Assembly (NCBI GenBank): GCA_015056815.1
Contig: SVFN01000027.1
Location: forward strand, 2,581 to 65,197
From: Lachnospiraceae bacterium
GTDB taxonomy: Bacteria > Bacillota > Clostridia > Lachnospirales > Lachnospiraceae
Reading direction: 5' to 3'
DNA length: 62,617 nucleotides
The first letter of the stretch is position 1. The number at the start of each line of letters is the position of its first letter. A model generated the notes under the pieces. The model did no database searches. It was not told the origin of the DNA and saw nothing but the letters and a program-made list of their open reading frames with translations. Of the stretch, positions 7,295 to 15,683 are shown piece by piece. A program made the position numbers and the translations under genes.

Positions 7295-9745
7295 ATGGGT
7301 CTTATAATCAAGCACACGCTTAAAAGTATGTGGGCGCACAAGATGCGTACTTTTCTGCTGCTTTTCTGTGTCAGCATATGCAGTCTTGCGGCGATGCTCT
7401 GCTTTGATATGTCGGGTTCTTTGGAGCAGGCGGTCAAGGCAAATAACGCTAAGGCGTTCGGCAAGGCAGACATCATTGTTACCGCCTCATACGATCTCGA
7501 CGACGATTTTGCAAAGGGTATCCCCGAAAGCACAGTTCTGGAATTATCCACTGGCTCTACGGTCTTTACAAAGCATATCGTCGGCACTTATGATATGCTC
7601 ACCCAGAAAGCGTGCAGTATCAGCGGTGTGGATATTCCCAAAGCAAAGGAAATGGGCGTATTGCCGAATGATGCGGAGATAGGTGATATGCAGGCGGCAG
7701 TCAGCAAGGACTTTGCCGATGAGTTTGGCTATTCCGTAGGCGATACGATAACCCTTTACAGCAACGCTAAACAGCCTGTTGACTTTACTGTCAGCGGTCT
7801 GTACGGCGATAACGTCGGGCTTTTCAGTTCGGGCGATACGATCGTGATAAGCAATGAGTCCATGAAAAGTCTTTACGGCGGTTCTGATACCGGCACAAGG
7901 CTTGCCTACATAGATATTGCAGATGATGAAGAAATAAACAGCGCAGTTCAAACGCTTGAGAGCAATTTGCCCTCGGCAAACGTGCAGGCGGTGTTTGAAA
8001 ACGAGCAGACACAGGAAATGATCGGGAACATCACAAGGATATTTACTATACTGTTTGCGGTATGTCTGCTTCTTGTGATATTTGTAACGGTATCGGCATC
8101 TCAGAGGATAATCACTGAGAAAATGCCCGTAATCGGCACTTTCAGAAGTCTTGGTATATCGAGCAGACTGACATACACGGTGCTGCTGGGAGAGAATATT
8201 GCCTACGGACTGATAGGCTCGGCAATAGGCATATGTATATATTCCGTACTGCGCCCAATGATATACAGTTCTCAGTTCGGTTCTTCCGAAAATGCCGGAA
8301 AAATGAGCATCGGTGCGGTCGCAGGAGTGATAATATTCTGCGTGGCACTCGAATGCCTTTGCCCGGTCAAGGAGATCCTTTCGGCGGTAAAGACATCTAT
8401 CAGAGATATTATTTTCTCAAACAAGGACACGCAGTACAGACACGGCAGGGTTTCGACAGTTTCAGGCATTCTTCTTGCAGTCATTACCTTTGTAACAGCT
8501 TTCTTCTCGGAGAACTTTTTTGCAGGTCTGATCTGCTTTGTCAGCACAGCGGTCGGTGCAGCACTTCTTTTTCCTTATGTACTACGCTTTATTGCAGGAC
8601 TTCTTGTGAAGATATTTGACAGGCAGAATAAACCCATAGCAAGGCTTGCGGCAGTGGAAGCAAGGGAAAAGAAAAGCACGGTGGGCAGCGCGGTGCTGTG
8701 CTTTACGGCAGAAGCGGTGTGTATCGTGGTGTACAGCTTTGCGTCATCAATGAGCGGATTTTATATGCACGAAAACAGCACCGCCGACCTGAACGTGAGT
8801 ACAGACGGATCTACCGAAAGAACACGTTTTTCCTATATAGAGGATATAGATGGGGTAGGCGAAACGGAATACGGTTATTATCAGAATAGTGTGATAGAGA
8901 TAAACGGAGAGCAGACAGCAAACGGAGTTCCTATATACGGCTGGAAGGACGGCGGTTATGAACTTTTCAGGGGAGTATCTGATATCCCCGACGACCTTGC
9001 ATACGATGAGATCGTCATCAGCAAGGCAGTGGCACGGAAATACGATCTGAGCGAAGGTGATACAGCCGAGATCACATTCAGAGCCGATGGCTTTATGCCT
9101 TATGTAAAGCAGCTTCGTGTCAAAGGTACATCGCTTACCGATCATGAAAATTCCAGCGGAACGACTGTCGTGATATCCGAAAAGCTGTTCAAGGATATCT
9201 ACAAGGATATCCCCTCCGGTATCTATATCAAATGCAGTGACCCTGAAAGGGTACGTTCAGTCATTGAGGATCACTCCGCCGATATGGTGTCGGAGGTGCA
9301 GACATATGATGAATACCATGAAGCCGCAAGTCAGGACAGCGCAGGCTTAATGGCGATCATTGACGGCGTGATAATGCTTGCACTCGGTATTACATTCATC
9401 GGCGTGGTAAGCAACTGCCTGATCGGTTTCGAGGGCAGAAAGCGTGAATGTGCGGTGCTGATGTCTACTTCATTGACAAGAGGAAAGCTGTCAGAGATGT
9501 TCTTTGCGGAGAGCGCTATAGCATCTGGTGCGGCGCTTGTTATGGCAGTTCCGCTGTCGATCTTTATGTACAAGGTATTTTTAAATATACTTGACGGACT
9601 TATGGTATCTATACCGATACACATGAGCATCACAAACAGCATCGTTCTTGGTCTGCTGATGTGGGCAGTGTTCACACTTTCGGCACTTTTCCCCATAAAG
9701 GCACTCAGAAAAATGAACATAGCAGCACAGCTTAAATATGAATAA
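7295..9745 (+). CDS. ABC transporter permease, FtsX/MacB type, 816 aa
   Basis: A large membrane permease with two FtsX-type units. One transmembrane helix near residues 18-38 (FLLLFCVSICSLAAMLCF) is followed by an extracytoplasmic region, then membrane helices around IFTILFAVCLLLVIFVTV, then a second half with the same design ending in SIVLGLLMWAVFTLSALFPIKALRKM. Such permeases work with a LolD/MacB-type ATPase, here the next gene, and often move or sense peptides. The start is ATG 7295, with AGGTGG six bases before; the GTG at 7286 overlaps that site. Only two bases separate it from the peptidase stop. The two-component genes beyond suggest a peptide-sensing or detoxification module. Confidence 0.88.
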   Translation: MGLIIKHTLKSMWAHKMRTFLLLFCVSICSLAAMLCFDMSGSLEQAVKANNAKAFGKADIIVTASYDLDDDFAKGIPESTVLELSTGSTVFTKHIVGTYDMLTQKACSISGVDIPKAKEMGVLPNDAEIGDMQAAVSKDFADEFGYSVGDTITLYSNAKQPVDFTVSGLYGDNVGLFSSGDTIVISNESMKSLYGGSDTGTRLAYIDIADDEEINSAVQTLESNLPSANVQAVFENEQTQEMIGNITRIFTILFAVCLLLVIFVTVSASQRIITEKMPVIGTFRSLGISSRLTYTVLLGENIAYGLIGSAIGICIYSVLRPMIYSSQFGSSENAGKMSIGAVAGVIIFCVALECLCPVKEILSAVKTSIRDIIFSNKDTQYRHGRVSTVSGILLAVITFVTAFFSENFFAGLICFVSTAVGAALLFPYVLRFIAGLLVKIFDRQNKPIARLAAVEAREKKSTVGSAVLCFTAEAVCIVVYSFASSMSGFYMHENSTADLNVSTDGSTERTRFSYIEDIDGVGETEYGYYQNSVIEINGEQTANGVPIYGWKDGGYELFRGVSDIPDDLAYDEIVISKAVARKYDLSEGDTAEITFRADGFMPYVKQLRVKGTSLTDHENSSGTTVVISEKLFKDIYKDIPSGIYIKCSDPERVRSVIEDHSADMVSEVQTYDEYHEAASQDSAGLMAIIDGVIMLALGITFIGVVSNCLIGFEGRKRECAVLMSTSLTRGKLSEMFFAESAIASGAALVMAVPLSIFMYKVFLNILDGLMVSIPIHMSITNSIVLGLLMWAVFTLSALFPIKALRKMNIAAQLKYE

Positions 9746-9761
9746 CGGAGGAAGGAACAAT

Positions 9762-10430
9762 ATGAATCTGATAGAAGTAACAAATGTAAGCAAGACTTTC
9801 GGAAAGGGCGAAGCTGCTGCGAAAGTGCTTAACAATATATCGCTTGATGTTAGACAGGGCGAATTTGTATCTCTTATGGGAGCATCGGGCAGCGGAAAAT
9901 CCACACTGCTGTATCTGATCGGCGGACTTGACAGGGATTTTGATGGCACGATAAAGGTATGCAGCAAGGATATCACCAAAATGAAGGAGCGTGAGCTTTC
10001 AAAGTTACGCCTTGAAACGATAGGCTTCATATTCCAGTTTTACAATCTTGTGCAGAATATAAGCGTTGAGGACAATATCCTGCTGCCCGAACTGACAAAA
10101 GGTCGCAGCAGAGCAGAACTGAAAAAAGATCTTGACGAGATACTGGAGATAACGGGTCTTTCCGACAAGCGAGAGTCTATGCCCAACGAACTTTCGGGCG
10201 GTCAGCAGCAGAGAACAGCGGTCGCAAGGGCGGTCATCGCATCGCCGCAGCTTATACTTGCAGACGAAGCAACGGGCAACCTCGATTCGGTGTCGGGCGA
10301 GGAGATCATGAAGCTTTTTGCAAGAATAAACAAGGAGAAAAATATCACCATTTTACAGGTGACTCACAGCGAGGAATGTGCGGCATACGGTACAAGGACG
10401 GTAAGGCTTGCAAACGGGCAGATAGCGTGA
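9762..10430 (+). CDS. ABC transporter ATP-binding protein, LolD/MacB type
   Basis: A 222-residue ATPase with Walker A GASGSGKST, Q-loop region IFQFYNLVQNISVEDN, signature LSGGQQQR, Walker B LILADEATGNLD and switch His in QVTHS. The start at 9762 follows GGAGGAAGG; an earlier ATG at 9738 overlaps the permease end and has no site of its own. It powers the FtsX-type permease just upstream (16-base gap). It acts at the inner face of the membrane. Confidence 0.93.
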   Translation: MNLIEVTNVSKTFGKGEAAAKVLNNISLDVRQGEFVSLMGASGSGKSTLLYLIGGLDRDFDGTIKVCSKDITKMKERELSKLRLETIGFIFQFYNLVQNISVEDNILLPELTKGRSRAELKKDLDEILEITGLSDKRESMPNELSGGQQQRTAVARAVIASPQLILADEATGNLDSVSGEEIMKLFARINKEKNITILQVTHSEECAAYGTRTVRLANGQIA

Positions 10431-10464
10431 AATAATATTACATAAATACAGGAGCAATTTAAGA

Positions 10465-10662
10465 ATGGAAAAACAATGTAAGATATGTGGTGGCAAATTG
10501 ATTGAAACTCGTTTAAGAACAGGTGCGTATCTGCTGGGTGTCGCACCAACAGAAGATGACAAGAAGATAAAGCCACGATATTCAATAGTTCTTTGTGATA
10601 CTTGTGTTGAGTGCGGAAATATCGAAAGAATATATGCAGAAAAGCCTGAAAAACTCAAATAA
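10465..10662 (+). CDS. small zinc-ribbon protein, 65 aa
   Basis: A short protein with two Cys pairs, CKICGGKL near the N-terminus and CDTCVECGN near the C-terminus, consistent with a zinc ribbon. It sits 34 bases after the ATPase gene with a weak AGGAG upstream. Sequence between the pairs is basic. Similar minimal zinc-ribbon proteins are common and mostly uncharacterised. It may have been carried along with the transporter block. Function not assigned. Confidence 0.6.
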   Translation: MEKQCKICGGKLIETRLRTGAYLLGVAPTEDDKKIKPRYSIVLCDTCVECGNIERIYAEKPEKLK

Positions 10663-10666
10663 ATCT

Positions 10667-10752
10667 AAGGCAACACCGCACAAAGACCGCCTGACGGCTT
10701 TGTAGTACATATGCTTGCATCTGCACCACAATCTCTGTGCGGTGTTGCCCTA
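10667..10752. repeat. MITE-like 86-bp inverted-repeat element
   Basis: Ends GGCAACACCGCACA and TGTGCGGTGTTGCC are perfect inverted repeats of 14 bp with about 55 bases between. It lies between the zinc-ribbon gene and the response regulator and carries no gene. Size and structure fit a miniature inverted-repeat element or a long intergenic hairpin. Confidence 0.75.
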
Positions 10753-10782
10753 AAATATTGCAATTATAAAGGAAGCGAAACT

Positions 10783-11457
10783 ATGCCGAATATTCTTATT
10801 GCCGATGACGAAAAGGAGATAGTGAAACTCCTGAAAATATATCTTGAAACTGACGGTGTTGCCGTGCTTGAAGCGAATGACGGAGCGCAGGCACTCGATA
10901 TTCTCGAAAGGAACGATATTGACTTGGCGCTCGTTGACATCATGATGCCGAAAATTGACGGCTATCAGGTAATAAAAAAGGTACGTCAGAGGGAAAAGTA
11001 TATCCCCGTCATGGTCATCTCTGCAAAAGTCACGCTTTCGGACAGGGTGCTTGGCATTGATCTTGGTGCAGATGATTATATCACAAAGCCCTTTGAACCT
11101 TTGGAGGTTGCCGCTAAAGTCAAGGCACAGCTTCGCAGACTGAATGTCACCTCACCGCAGACACAGCCGAAAAGCCTTATCACGGTGGGCAATATGAGCC
11201 TTGACCTTGACGAGTGTACTTTCATAGGCGGTAATGAGTTAAAAGTACTTACAAAGGCGGAATTCAAAGTGCTTGAGCTTCTTATGTCGCAGCCAAAAAG
11301 AGTTTTCACCAAAGAGCAGATATACGAAAGTGCGTGGTATGATGACAGTGCGGTGGATGACAATACTATCCGTGTGATAATCAGCCGCCTGCGTGACAAG
11401 GTGGGGGCTGAGCATATCAAAACTATCAGAGGATTGGGGTATCGGTTTGAAGAATAA
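10783..11457 (+). CDS. OmpR-family response regulator
   Basis: A 224-residue two-domain regulator. The receiver has the acidic pair DDE, the phospho-acceptor Asp in LALVDIMMPKIDG, a conserved signalling position in VISAKVT and Lys in YITKPFEP. The C-terminal winged helix is of OmpR type (VFTKEQIYESAWYDDSAVDDNTIRVIISRLRDKVG, TIRGLGYRFE). Start chosen at ATG 10783 behind AAAGGAAG. It overlaps the histidine kinase start, so the two are translated together. It presumably controls the peptidase/ABC genes upstream. Confidence 0.93.
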   Translation: MPNILIADDEKEIVKLLKIYLETDGVAVLEANDGAQALDILERNDIDLALVDIMMPKIDGYQVIKKVRQREKYIPVMVISAKVTLSDRVLGIDLGADDYITKPFEPLEVAAKVKAQLRRLNVTSPQTQPKSLITVGNMSLDLDECTFIGGNELKVLTKAEFKVLELLMSQPKRVFTKEQIYESAWYDDSAVDDNTIRVIISRLRDKVGAEHIKTIRGLGYRFEE

Positions 11458-12382
11458 AAAATTGCTTTCGCTGAAAAACAAGATCTTTTTAAGCTATGTG
11501 GGTCTGTGCTTTGGTCTGGTGTTGTTGTTTAAAAATCTGGACTATATCTATTACGATATACTCGACCCGATGCTCAATCCGAACGTTACGGATATTAATG
11601 CTAACACGCCATCACGGTGGGGTTATTTTATACTGAATATCCTTATCTTTGTGGCGTTTGCACTTGCTTTTTACAGACTGACCACAAAGGCGATAAAGCA
11701 GGAGAGCGAACGCCGTCTGCAAGAGCAGAATTTGCTGTATGCAGCTATTGCACATGATCTGAAAACTCCAATGACCTCAGTGCATGGCTTTGCAAAAGCA
11801 CTTTCGGACGGAAAGATACAACCCGATGAACAGCAGGAGATATTCGACATCATATACCGCAAATCCAACAGCATGAACGATATGGTGAACACTCTGTTCG
11901 ACTACGCAAAGCTTGGGACTGACGGGTATAAGCCAGCGCTTACAGAGGTAGATATATGCTCTCTTGTGCGTGAGGTCATAGCCGAGAATTACTGCGACTT
12001 TGAAGATCACGGCATAGAACTTGACATAGACATTCCCGAAACAGCTATTACGATAAACGCCGACAAGACCGAGATGAAAAGGGCGGTCACAAATCTTATC
12101 GTTAACATTTACAAGCATAATCCCGACGGTATCAGAGCAAAGGTATCGGTCGCAGATGATAACGGGAAAGCCGTTATCCGTATAGCGGACAGCGGTGACT
12201 CTCTCCCCGAAGGCGTGGATATTTTCGAGCCATTCGTAACGGAAAACATCGCAAGAACTGTCGGCCACGGTACGGGACTTGGACTTGCGGTAACAAAGCG
12301 TGTCATCGAACGTCATGGCGGAAAGATATATGTGGAAACAGCCGCTGCCGACTATACGAAGATGTTTGTCATCAGACTGTAG
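11447..12382 (+). CDS. sensor histidine kinase
   Basis: A 311-residue kinase with two transmembrane helices (about residues 12-30 and 58-80) enclosing a short outer loop, then the phospho-acceptor motif AIAHDLKTPMTS and a HATPase domain (NADKTEMKRAVTNLIVNIYKHN, GTGLGLAVTKRVIERHGG). The start is most likely the TTG at 11447, with GGGG seven bases before it; upstream in-frame starts lie deep in the regulator gene. The short sensing loop resembles kinases that sense peptide stress through an ABC transporter partner (BceS-like logic), which fits the permease upstream, but this is inference. Confidence 0.88.
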   Translation: MKNKKLLSLKNKIFLSYVGLCFGLVLLFKNLDYIYYDILDPMLNPNVTDINANTPSRWGYFILNILIFVAFALAFYRLTTKAIKQESERRLQEQNLLYAAIAHDLKTPMTSVHGFAKALSDGKIQPDEQQEIFDIIYRKSNSMNDMVNTLFDYAKLGTDGYKPALTEVDICSLVREVIAENYCDFEDHGIELDIDIPETAITINADKTEMKRAVTNLIVNIYKHNPDGIRAKVSVADDNGKAVIRIADSGDSLPEGVDIFEPFVTENIARTVGHGTGLGLAVTKRVIERHGGKIYVETAAADYTKMFVIRL

Positions 12383-12775
12383 TCTATTGGCGCAACCATA
12401 AACCGTTCCGTACACTTGGGACCCACTACCACAAAATGTTCGACATTTTGTAGCGATGGCATAGCCATCCATTGACACTTTCGTGTTCACGACGCCGTAT
12501 ATACGACTATCTCCTCTCATGCCTAATTCTTTTCGAGGATAAGGAGTTCTCTTTCCTTACATGTGTTATTATCGCTCCGCCATACTAGCAACTTGTACTC
12601 ACTTATACTTAAGTGTCCGTGGCTCGCTTGATTTTCACCGTTAGGTCCTTCAATACACTTGGCAAGCCTATGACTGATTACTGTCCGAAAACATACCGGA
12701 GCTTTCCAACTTCGTGGGTGATATGAATAACTGACCGCTAATGCATAACATAACCATCAGCTTTATTTGTTGCAC
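12383..12775 (-). ncRNA. possible group II intron 5' remnant (structured RNA)
   Basis: A gene-free stretch. On the minus strand it starts GTGCAAC, similar to the GUGYG 5' end of group II introns. It contains CTAACGGTGAAAATCAAGCG-like D1 sequence and several perfect hairpins: ACAAAATGT/ACATTTTGT around TCG, GATGGC/GCCATC, and GAACAC-GAAA-GTGTC. No reverse transcriptase follows; the sequence runs into the end of the kinase gene instead. A truncated intron is the best reading I have, but an unrelated structured RNA is possible. The adjoining 12776-12902 holds nothing I recognise. Confidence 0.35.
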
Positions 12776-12902
12776 CTATCATATCATACAGGATTTAGAA
12801 CCGTCCAAAACTGCGGTGGTGGCTCATAACACCAAATGCTGGTGGTGATCTTAATCCACAAAATACTATTCTCATCTCAGGATTTCCCCCTTTCTCAGAA
12901 AA

Positions 12903-12951
12903 TAAAAAAGACCTGACTATAATACCAACTTGGTATCATAATCAGGTCTTC
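12903..12951 (-). terminator. rho-independent terminator of the RlmD gene
   Basis: On the minus strand AAGACCTGA ... TCAGGTCTT flanks an inner ATACCAA/TTGGTAT hairpin and is followed by a T-rich run (TTTTTTATT). It begins 4 bases after the stop at 12955. Confidence 0.9.
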
Positions 12952-12954
12952 TTC

Positions 12955-14496
12955 TTAAATAAATTCTCTTTCCGATGCCCTATTTATCTTTATTTTGGCT
13001 TTTATCTTCTTATACTCTTCGCTATCAAGATAATTTCTTTTATCTTCGCCTACGGTCTTGTAGAATTCATCTACATCAACCTCCAAACGCACCGTATAAT
13101 CAGGCTTTACGCCGATGTTGACCAACTGAACTACCGTCTCAACATGCACTGTCATCGGAAACTGGTCAAAAGCACGTACCCGCTCCAGTTTGTAGCCGTT
13201 TTCGCAAAGATATTTCAGATCTCTGGCTAATGTTGCAGGATCACAGCTTACATATACGATCTTATGCGGTGCCATCTTTACCATAGTCTCGAGGCACTTT
13301 TCATCACAGCCCTTACGTGGCGGATCTGTCACGATAACATCCGCTTTGATATTCTGCTCCTTATAGAGTCTCGGGAGAACTTCTTCTGCTTTACCATCAT
13401 AAAAGTTCGCATTCTCTATCCCATTTAAGATTGCATTTTCCTTCGCATCCGCAACTGCCTGCGGCACGATCTCAACGCCATGAACCTCCCCTGCCTTGCC
13501 GGCAAGGAACAGAGAGATCGTGCCAATCCCGCAATACAGATCCCAGACTGTTTCCGTTCCCTTCAGATCCGCATACTCTAAAACCTGTTCATACAGTTTT
13601 TTTGTCTGGACCGGATTGACCTGATAGAATGACAGCGGTGAGATGCGGAATGTAACTTCTCCGATCCGGTCGGTAATGTATTCTTCGCCCCACATCACCT
13701 TATAACTGTCTCCCATGATCACATTGGTGTTACGGGTATTCGGACTGAAGCAGATACTCTTGATCCTTTCACCGATCTTCGGCAGAGATCGAAGTCCCTC
13801 GATCATCGGTTTAGTATAAGGGAAGGAATTCCCATTGATGACAAAGCAGATCATGATCTCTTGCGTGGAAAAACCGGCACGGAGCAGGACATGACGCACC
13901 AGCCCTTTGTGTGTCTTCTCATCATAAGGCTGTATCTCATATTTGTTCATAAAAGAAAGAATAAAATCCAGCAGATACCGGTTTTCCGCTCGTCCCAGGG
14001 CGCAGTTCGTATTGGCAATGATATCATGTGTCCGCCCGGCATAAAAACCGGCTACTGCATCGCCTTTTTTGTCCGTTCCGACCGGAAACTGTGCCTTATT
14101 GCGATAATGGAATGGTTCTTCCATTCCCACGATCGGCTCCATAACAGACTCCACCAGCTCCTCATCAAATCCGCCGATCCGGATCAGGTCGTTTTTGACC
14201 TTGTTCTGCTTGAATGCACACTGCGCGGGATAATCCATCGCCTGGATCTGGCAGCCGCCGCACTGTCTGGCATATTTGCAGACAGGAACCACTCTGTCTT
14301 TGGATGGTGTAAGTACTTTATCAAGTCTGGCATAGGCAAAATTCTTCTTTACCTTTGTCAGCTTCGCGCGGACCTTATCCCCCGGCATGGCATCCTTGAC
14401 AAAGATCGTGTAACCTTCCGCCTTACCGATTCCCTCTCCTTCGGTGCCGATATCTGTAATCTGAAGTTCTACCAGTTCATTCTTTGTTTTCTCCAT
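12955..14496 (-). CDS. rlmD: 23S rRNA (uracil-1939-C5)-methyltransferase, RumA/RlmD type
   Basis: A 513-residue RNA m5U methyltransferase. It has an N-terminal TRAM domain (residues about 5-60: ITDIGTEGEGIGKAEGYTIFVKDAMPGDKVRAKLTKVKKNFAYA), an iron-sulfur type Cys cluster (CKYARQCGGCQIQ), the SAM site VWDLYCGIGTISLFLAGKAGEVHGVEI, the motif VTDPPRKGCDEK, and catalytic Cys in IVYVSCDPATLARDL. The enzyme methylates a uridine in rRNA using SAM. The C-terminus has an extra charged extension of about 55 residues (EVDVDEFYKTVGEDKRNYL onward) seen in many clostridial copies. Several Firmicutes have two paralogs (RlmCD), so the exact uridine is uncertain. A good terminator follows. Confidence 0.88.
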   Translation of the reverse strand: MEKTKNELVELQITDIGTEGEGIGKAEGYTIFVKDAMPGDKVRAKLTKVKKNFAYARLDKVLTPSKDRVVPVCKYARQCGGCQIQAMDYPAQCAFKQNKVKNDLIRIGGFDEELVESVMEPIVGMEEPFHYRNKAQFPVGTDKKGDAVAGFYAGRTHDIIANTNCALGRAENRYLLDFILSFMNKYEIQPYDEKTHKGLVRHVLLRAGFSTQEIMICFVINGNSFPYTKPMIEGLRSLPKIGERIKSICFSPNTRNTNVIMGDSYKVMWGEEYITDRIGEVTFRISPLSFYQVNPVQTKKLYEQVLEYADLKGTETVWDLYCGIGTISLFLAGKAGEVHGVEIVPQAVADAKENAILNGIENANFYDGKAEEVLPRLYKEQNIKADVIVTDPPRKGCDEKCLETMVKMAPHKIVYVSCDPATLARDLKYLCENGYKLERVRAFDQFPMTVHVETVVQLVNIGVKPDYTVRLEVDVDEFYKTVGEDKRNYLDSEEYKKIKAKIKINRASEREFI

Positions 14497-14625
14497 AGCC
14501 CACTCTCCCTGATATTCTCTTTCACAATTTTTGCAACCCTCTCTTAGGTTCGGCCGGTTCTTTGTCTTCCTTTTTGTGCTGTCTTATGAAAGAAATGCAG
14601 ATTCCATCCATGTCTCCTCAGGATC

Positions 14626-15570
14626 CTACTCAGATCTCGTCGCTCTGACATTACTGTCGAGCAGGCGGTTGAAGCCAAGCCATCCCGTATCATAAGTCGA
14701 TTCCAAAAGTTCCGTAAAGGTCTCCAGCTTCGCATCTGTATTATCCGCAAAGTTTAAAGCCACAGCTTCTATCAGTGCCGGCTTTTTCGGAGAGCCGAAT
14801 TCCAGTTCGCCATGATGTGCCAGAATACAGTGTTTCAGTTCATCGGCTGATGCCTGCGGAAAGTCCGGTATTTCCCGGATCTTCTCGCCTACCATCTCAC
14901 AGCCCATCACAATATGCCCTAAAAGATTCCCTTCGTCCGTATAGTCGTTAAGCGGAAAAGGCGAAAGCTCTTTCGTCTTGGCAATATCATGGCAGATTGC
15001 CGCTGTGATCAGAAGGTCTCTTTTTAAGATCGGATAAGACTTGCAATAATAATCACACAGCTTCGTCACACTCAGTGTATGCTCCAGTAAGCCACCCACA
15101 AAGCCATGATGTACCGTCTTGGCTGCGGAGGTGTTCCTAAAGGTCGCGGCGAAGGCTTCATCCTCCACGAAAAACTTTTCCAGCAGCGTCCTGAAATAAG
15201 GGGCTTTTACGGAAGCAATAAAGCCTTTGAGCTCTTCATACATCTTTCCGATGTCTTTCTTGCTGACCGGAAGGTAATCCTCCTGTCTGTATTCACCTTC
15301 CTTGCACTTTCTGAGTCTCTTGATGTTTACCTGCTTCGCCCCCTGGAAAGATGTCACTTCTCCTACGATCGCTATGTAATCGAGCGTATCAAAATCATCG
15401 ATTCCCATGCTGTTGGGCTCCCAGATCTTGGCGTCCACTGTCCCTGTTTTATCCTGTAAGATCACATTTTCATAAGGTTTGCCGTTTCTGGTCACTGCAG
15501 CCTGCTTATACTTGCAAAGGTATACATCCGATACCTTATCTCCCTCATTAAACTCTACAATATACTTCAC
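14626..15570 (-). CDS. 3'-5' exoribonuclease, YhaM family
   Basis: A 314-residue protein with an N-terminal OB-type nucleic-acid binding fold (residues about 10-85: VILQDKTGTVDAKIWEP, IVGEVTSFQGAKQVNIKRL) and an HD hydrolase domain: HHGFVGGLLEHTLSV, AAICHDIAKTKEL, LAHHGELEFGSPKKP. The His and HD residues that bind metal are all present. The family trims RNA from the 3' end in Firmicutes, acting in the cytoplasm. It precedes the rlmD gene on the same strand with a gap of 130 bases. Close to typical family length. Confidence 0.9.
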   Translation of the reverse strand: MKYIVEFNEGDKVSDVYLCKYKQAAVTRNGKPYENVILQDKTGTVDAKIWEPNSMGIDDFDTLDYIAIVGEVTSFQGAKQVNIKRLRKCKEGEYRQEDYLPVSKKDIGKMYEELKGFIASVKAPYFRTLLEKFFVEDEAFAATFRNTSAAKTVHHGFVGGLLEHTLSVTKLCDYYCKSYPILKRDLLITAAICHDIAKTKELSPFPLNDYTDEGNLLGHIVMGCEMVGEKIREIPDFPQASADELKHCILAHHGELEFGSPKKPALIEAVALNFADNTDAKLETFTELLESTYDTGWLGFNRLLDSNVRATRSE

Positions 15571-15683
15571 TTTTTACTTCTCCTCTTCTCTTCTATTTAA
15601 TATTCCGCATCGGATGCTCTGCGTCCTCTTACTTTGTTGCCGATCATCCGATCCCGTTTTACATTCCTTCCGGGAGCTCTCCT

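Noticed and set aside
14544-14750. Short minus-strand frame between the rlmD and YhaM-like genes
   Set aside because: It overlaps the end of the YhaM-like gene in another frame and has no ribosome binding site or family features.
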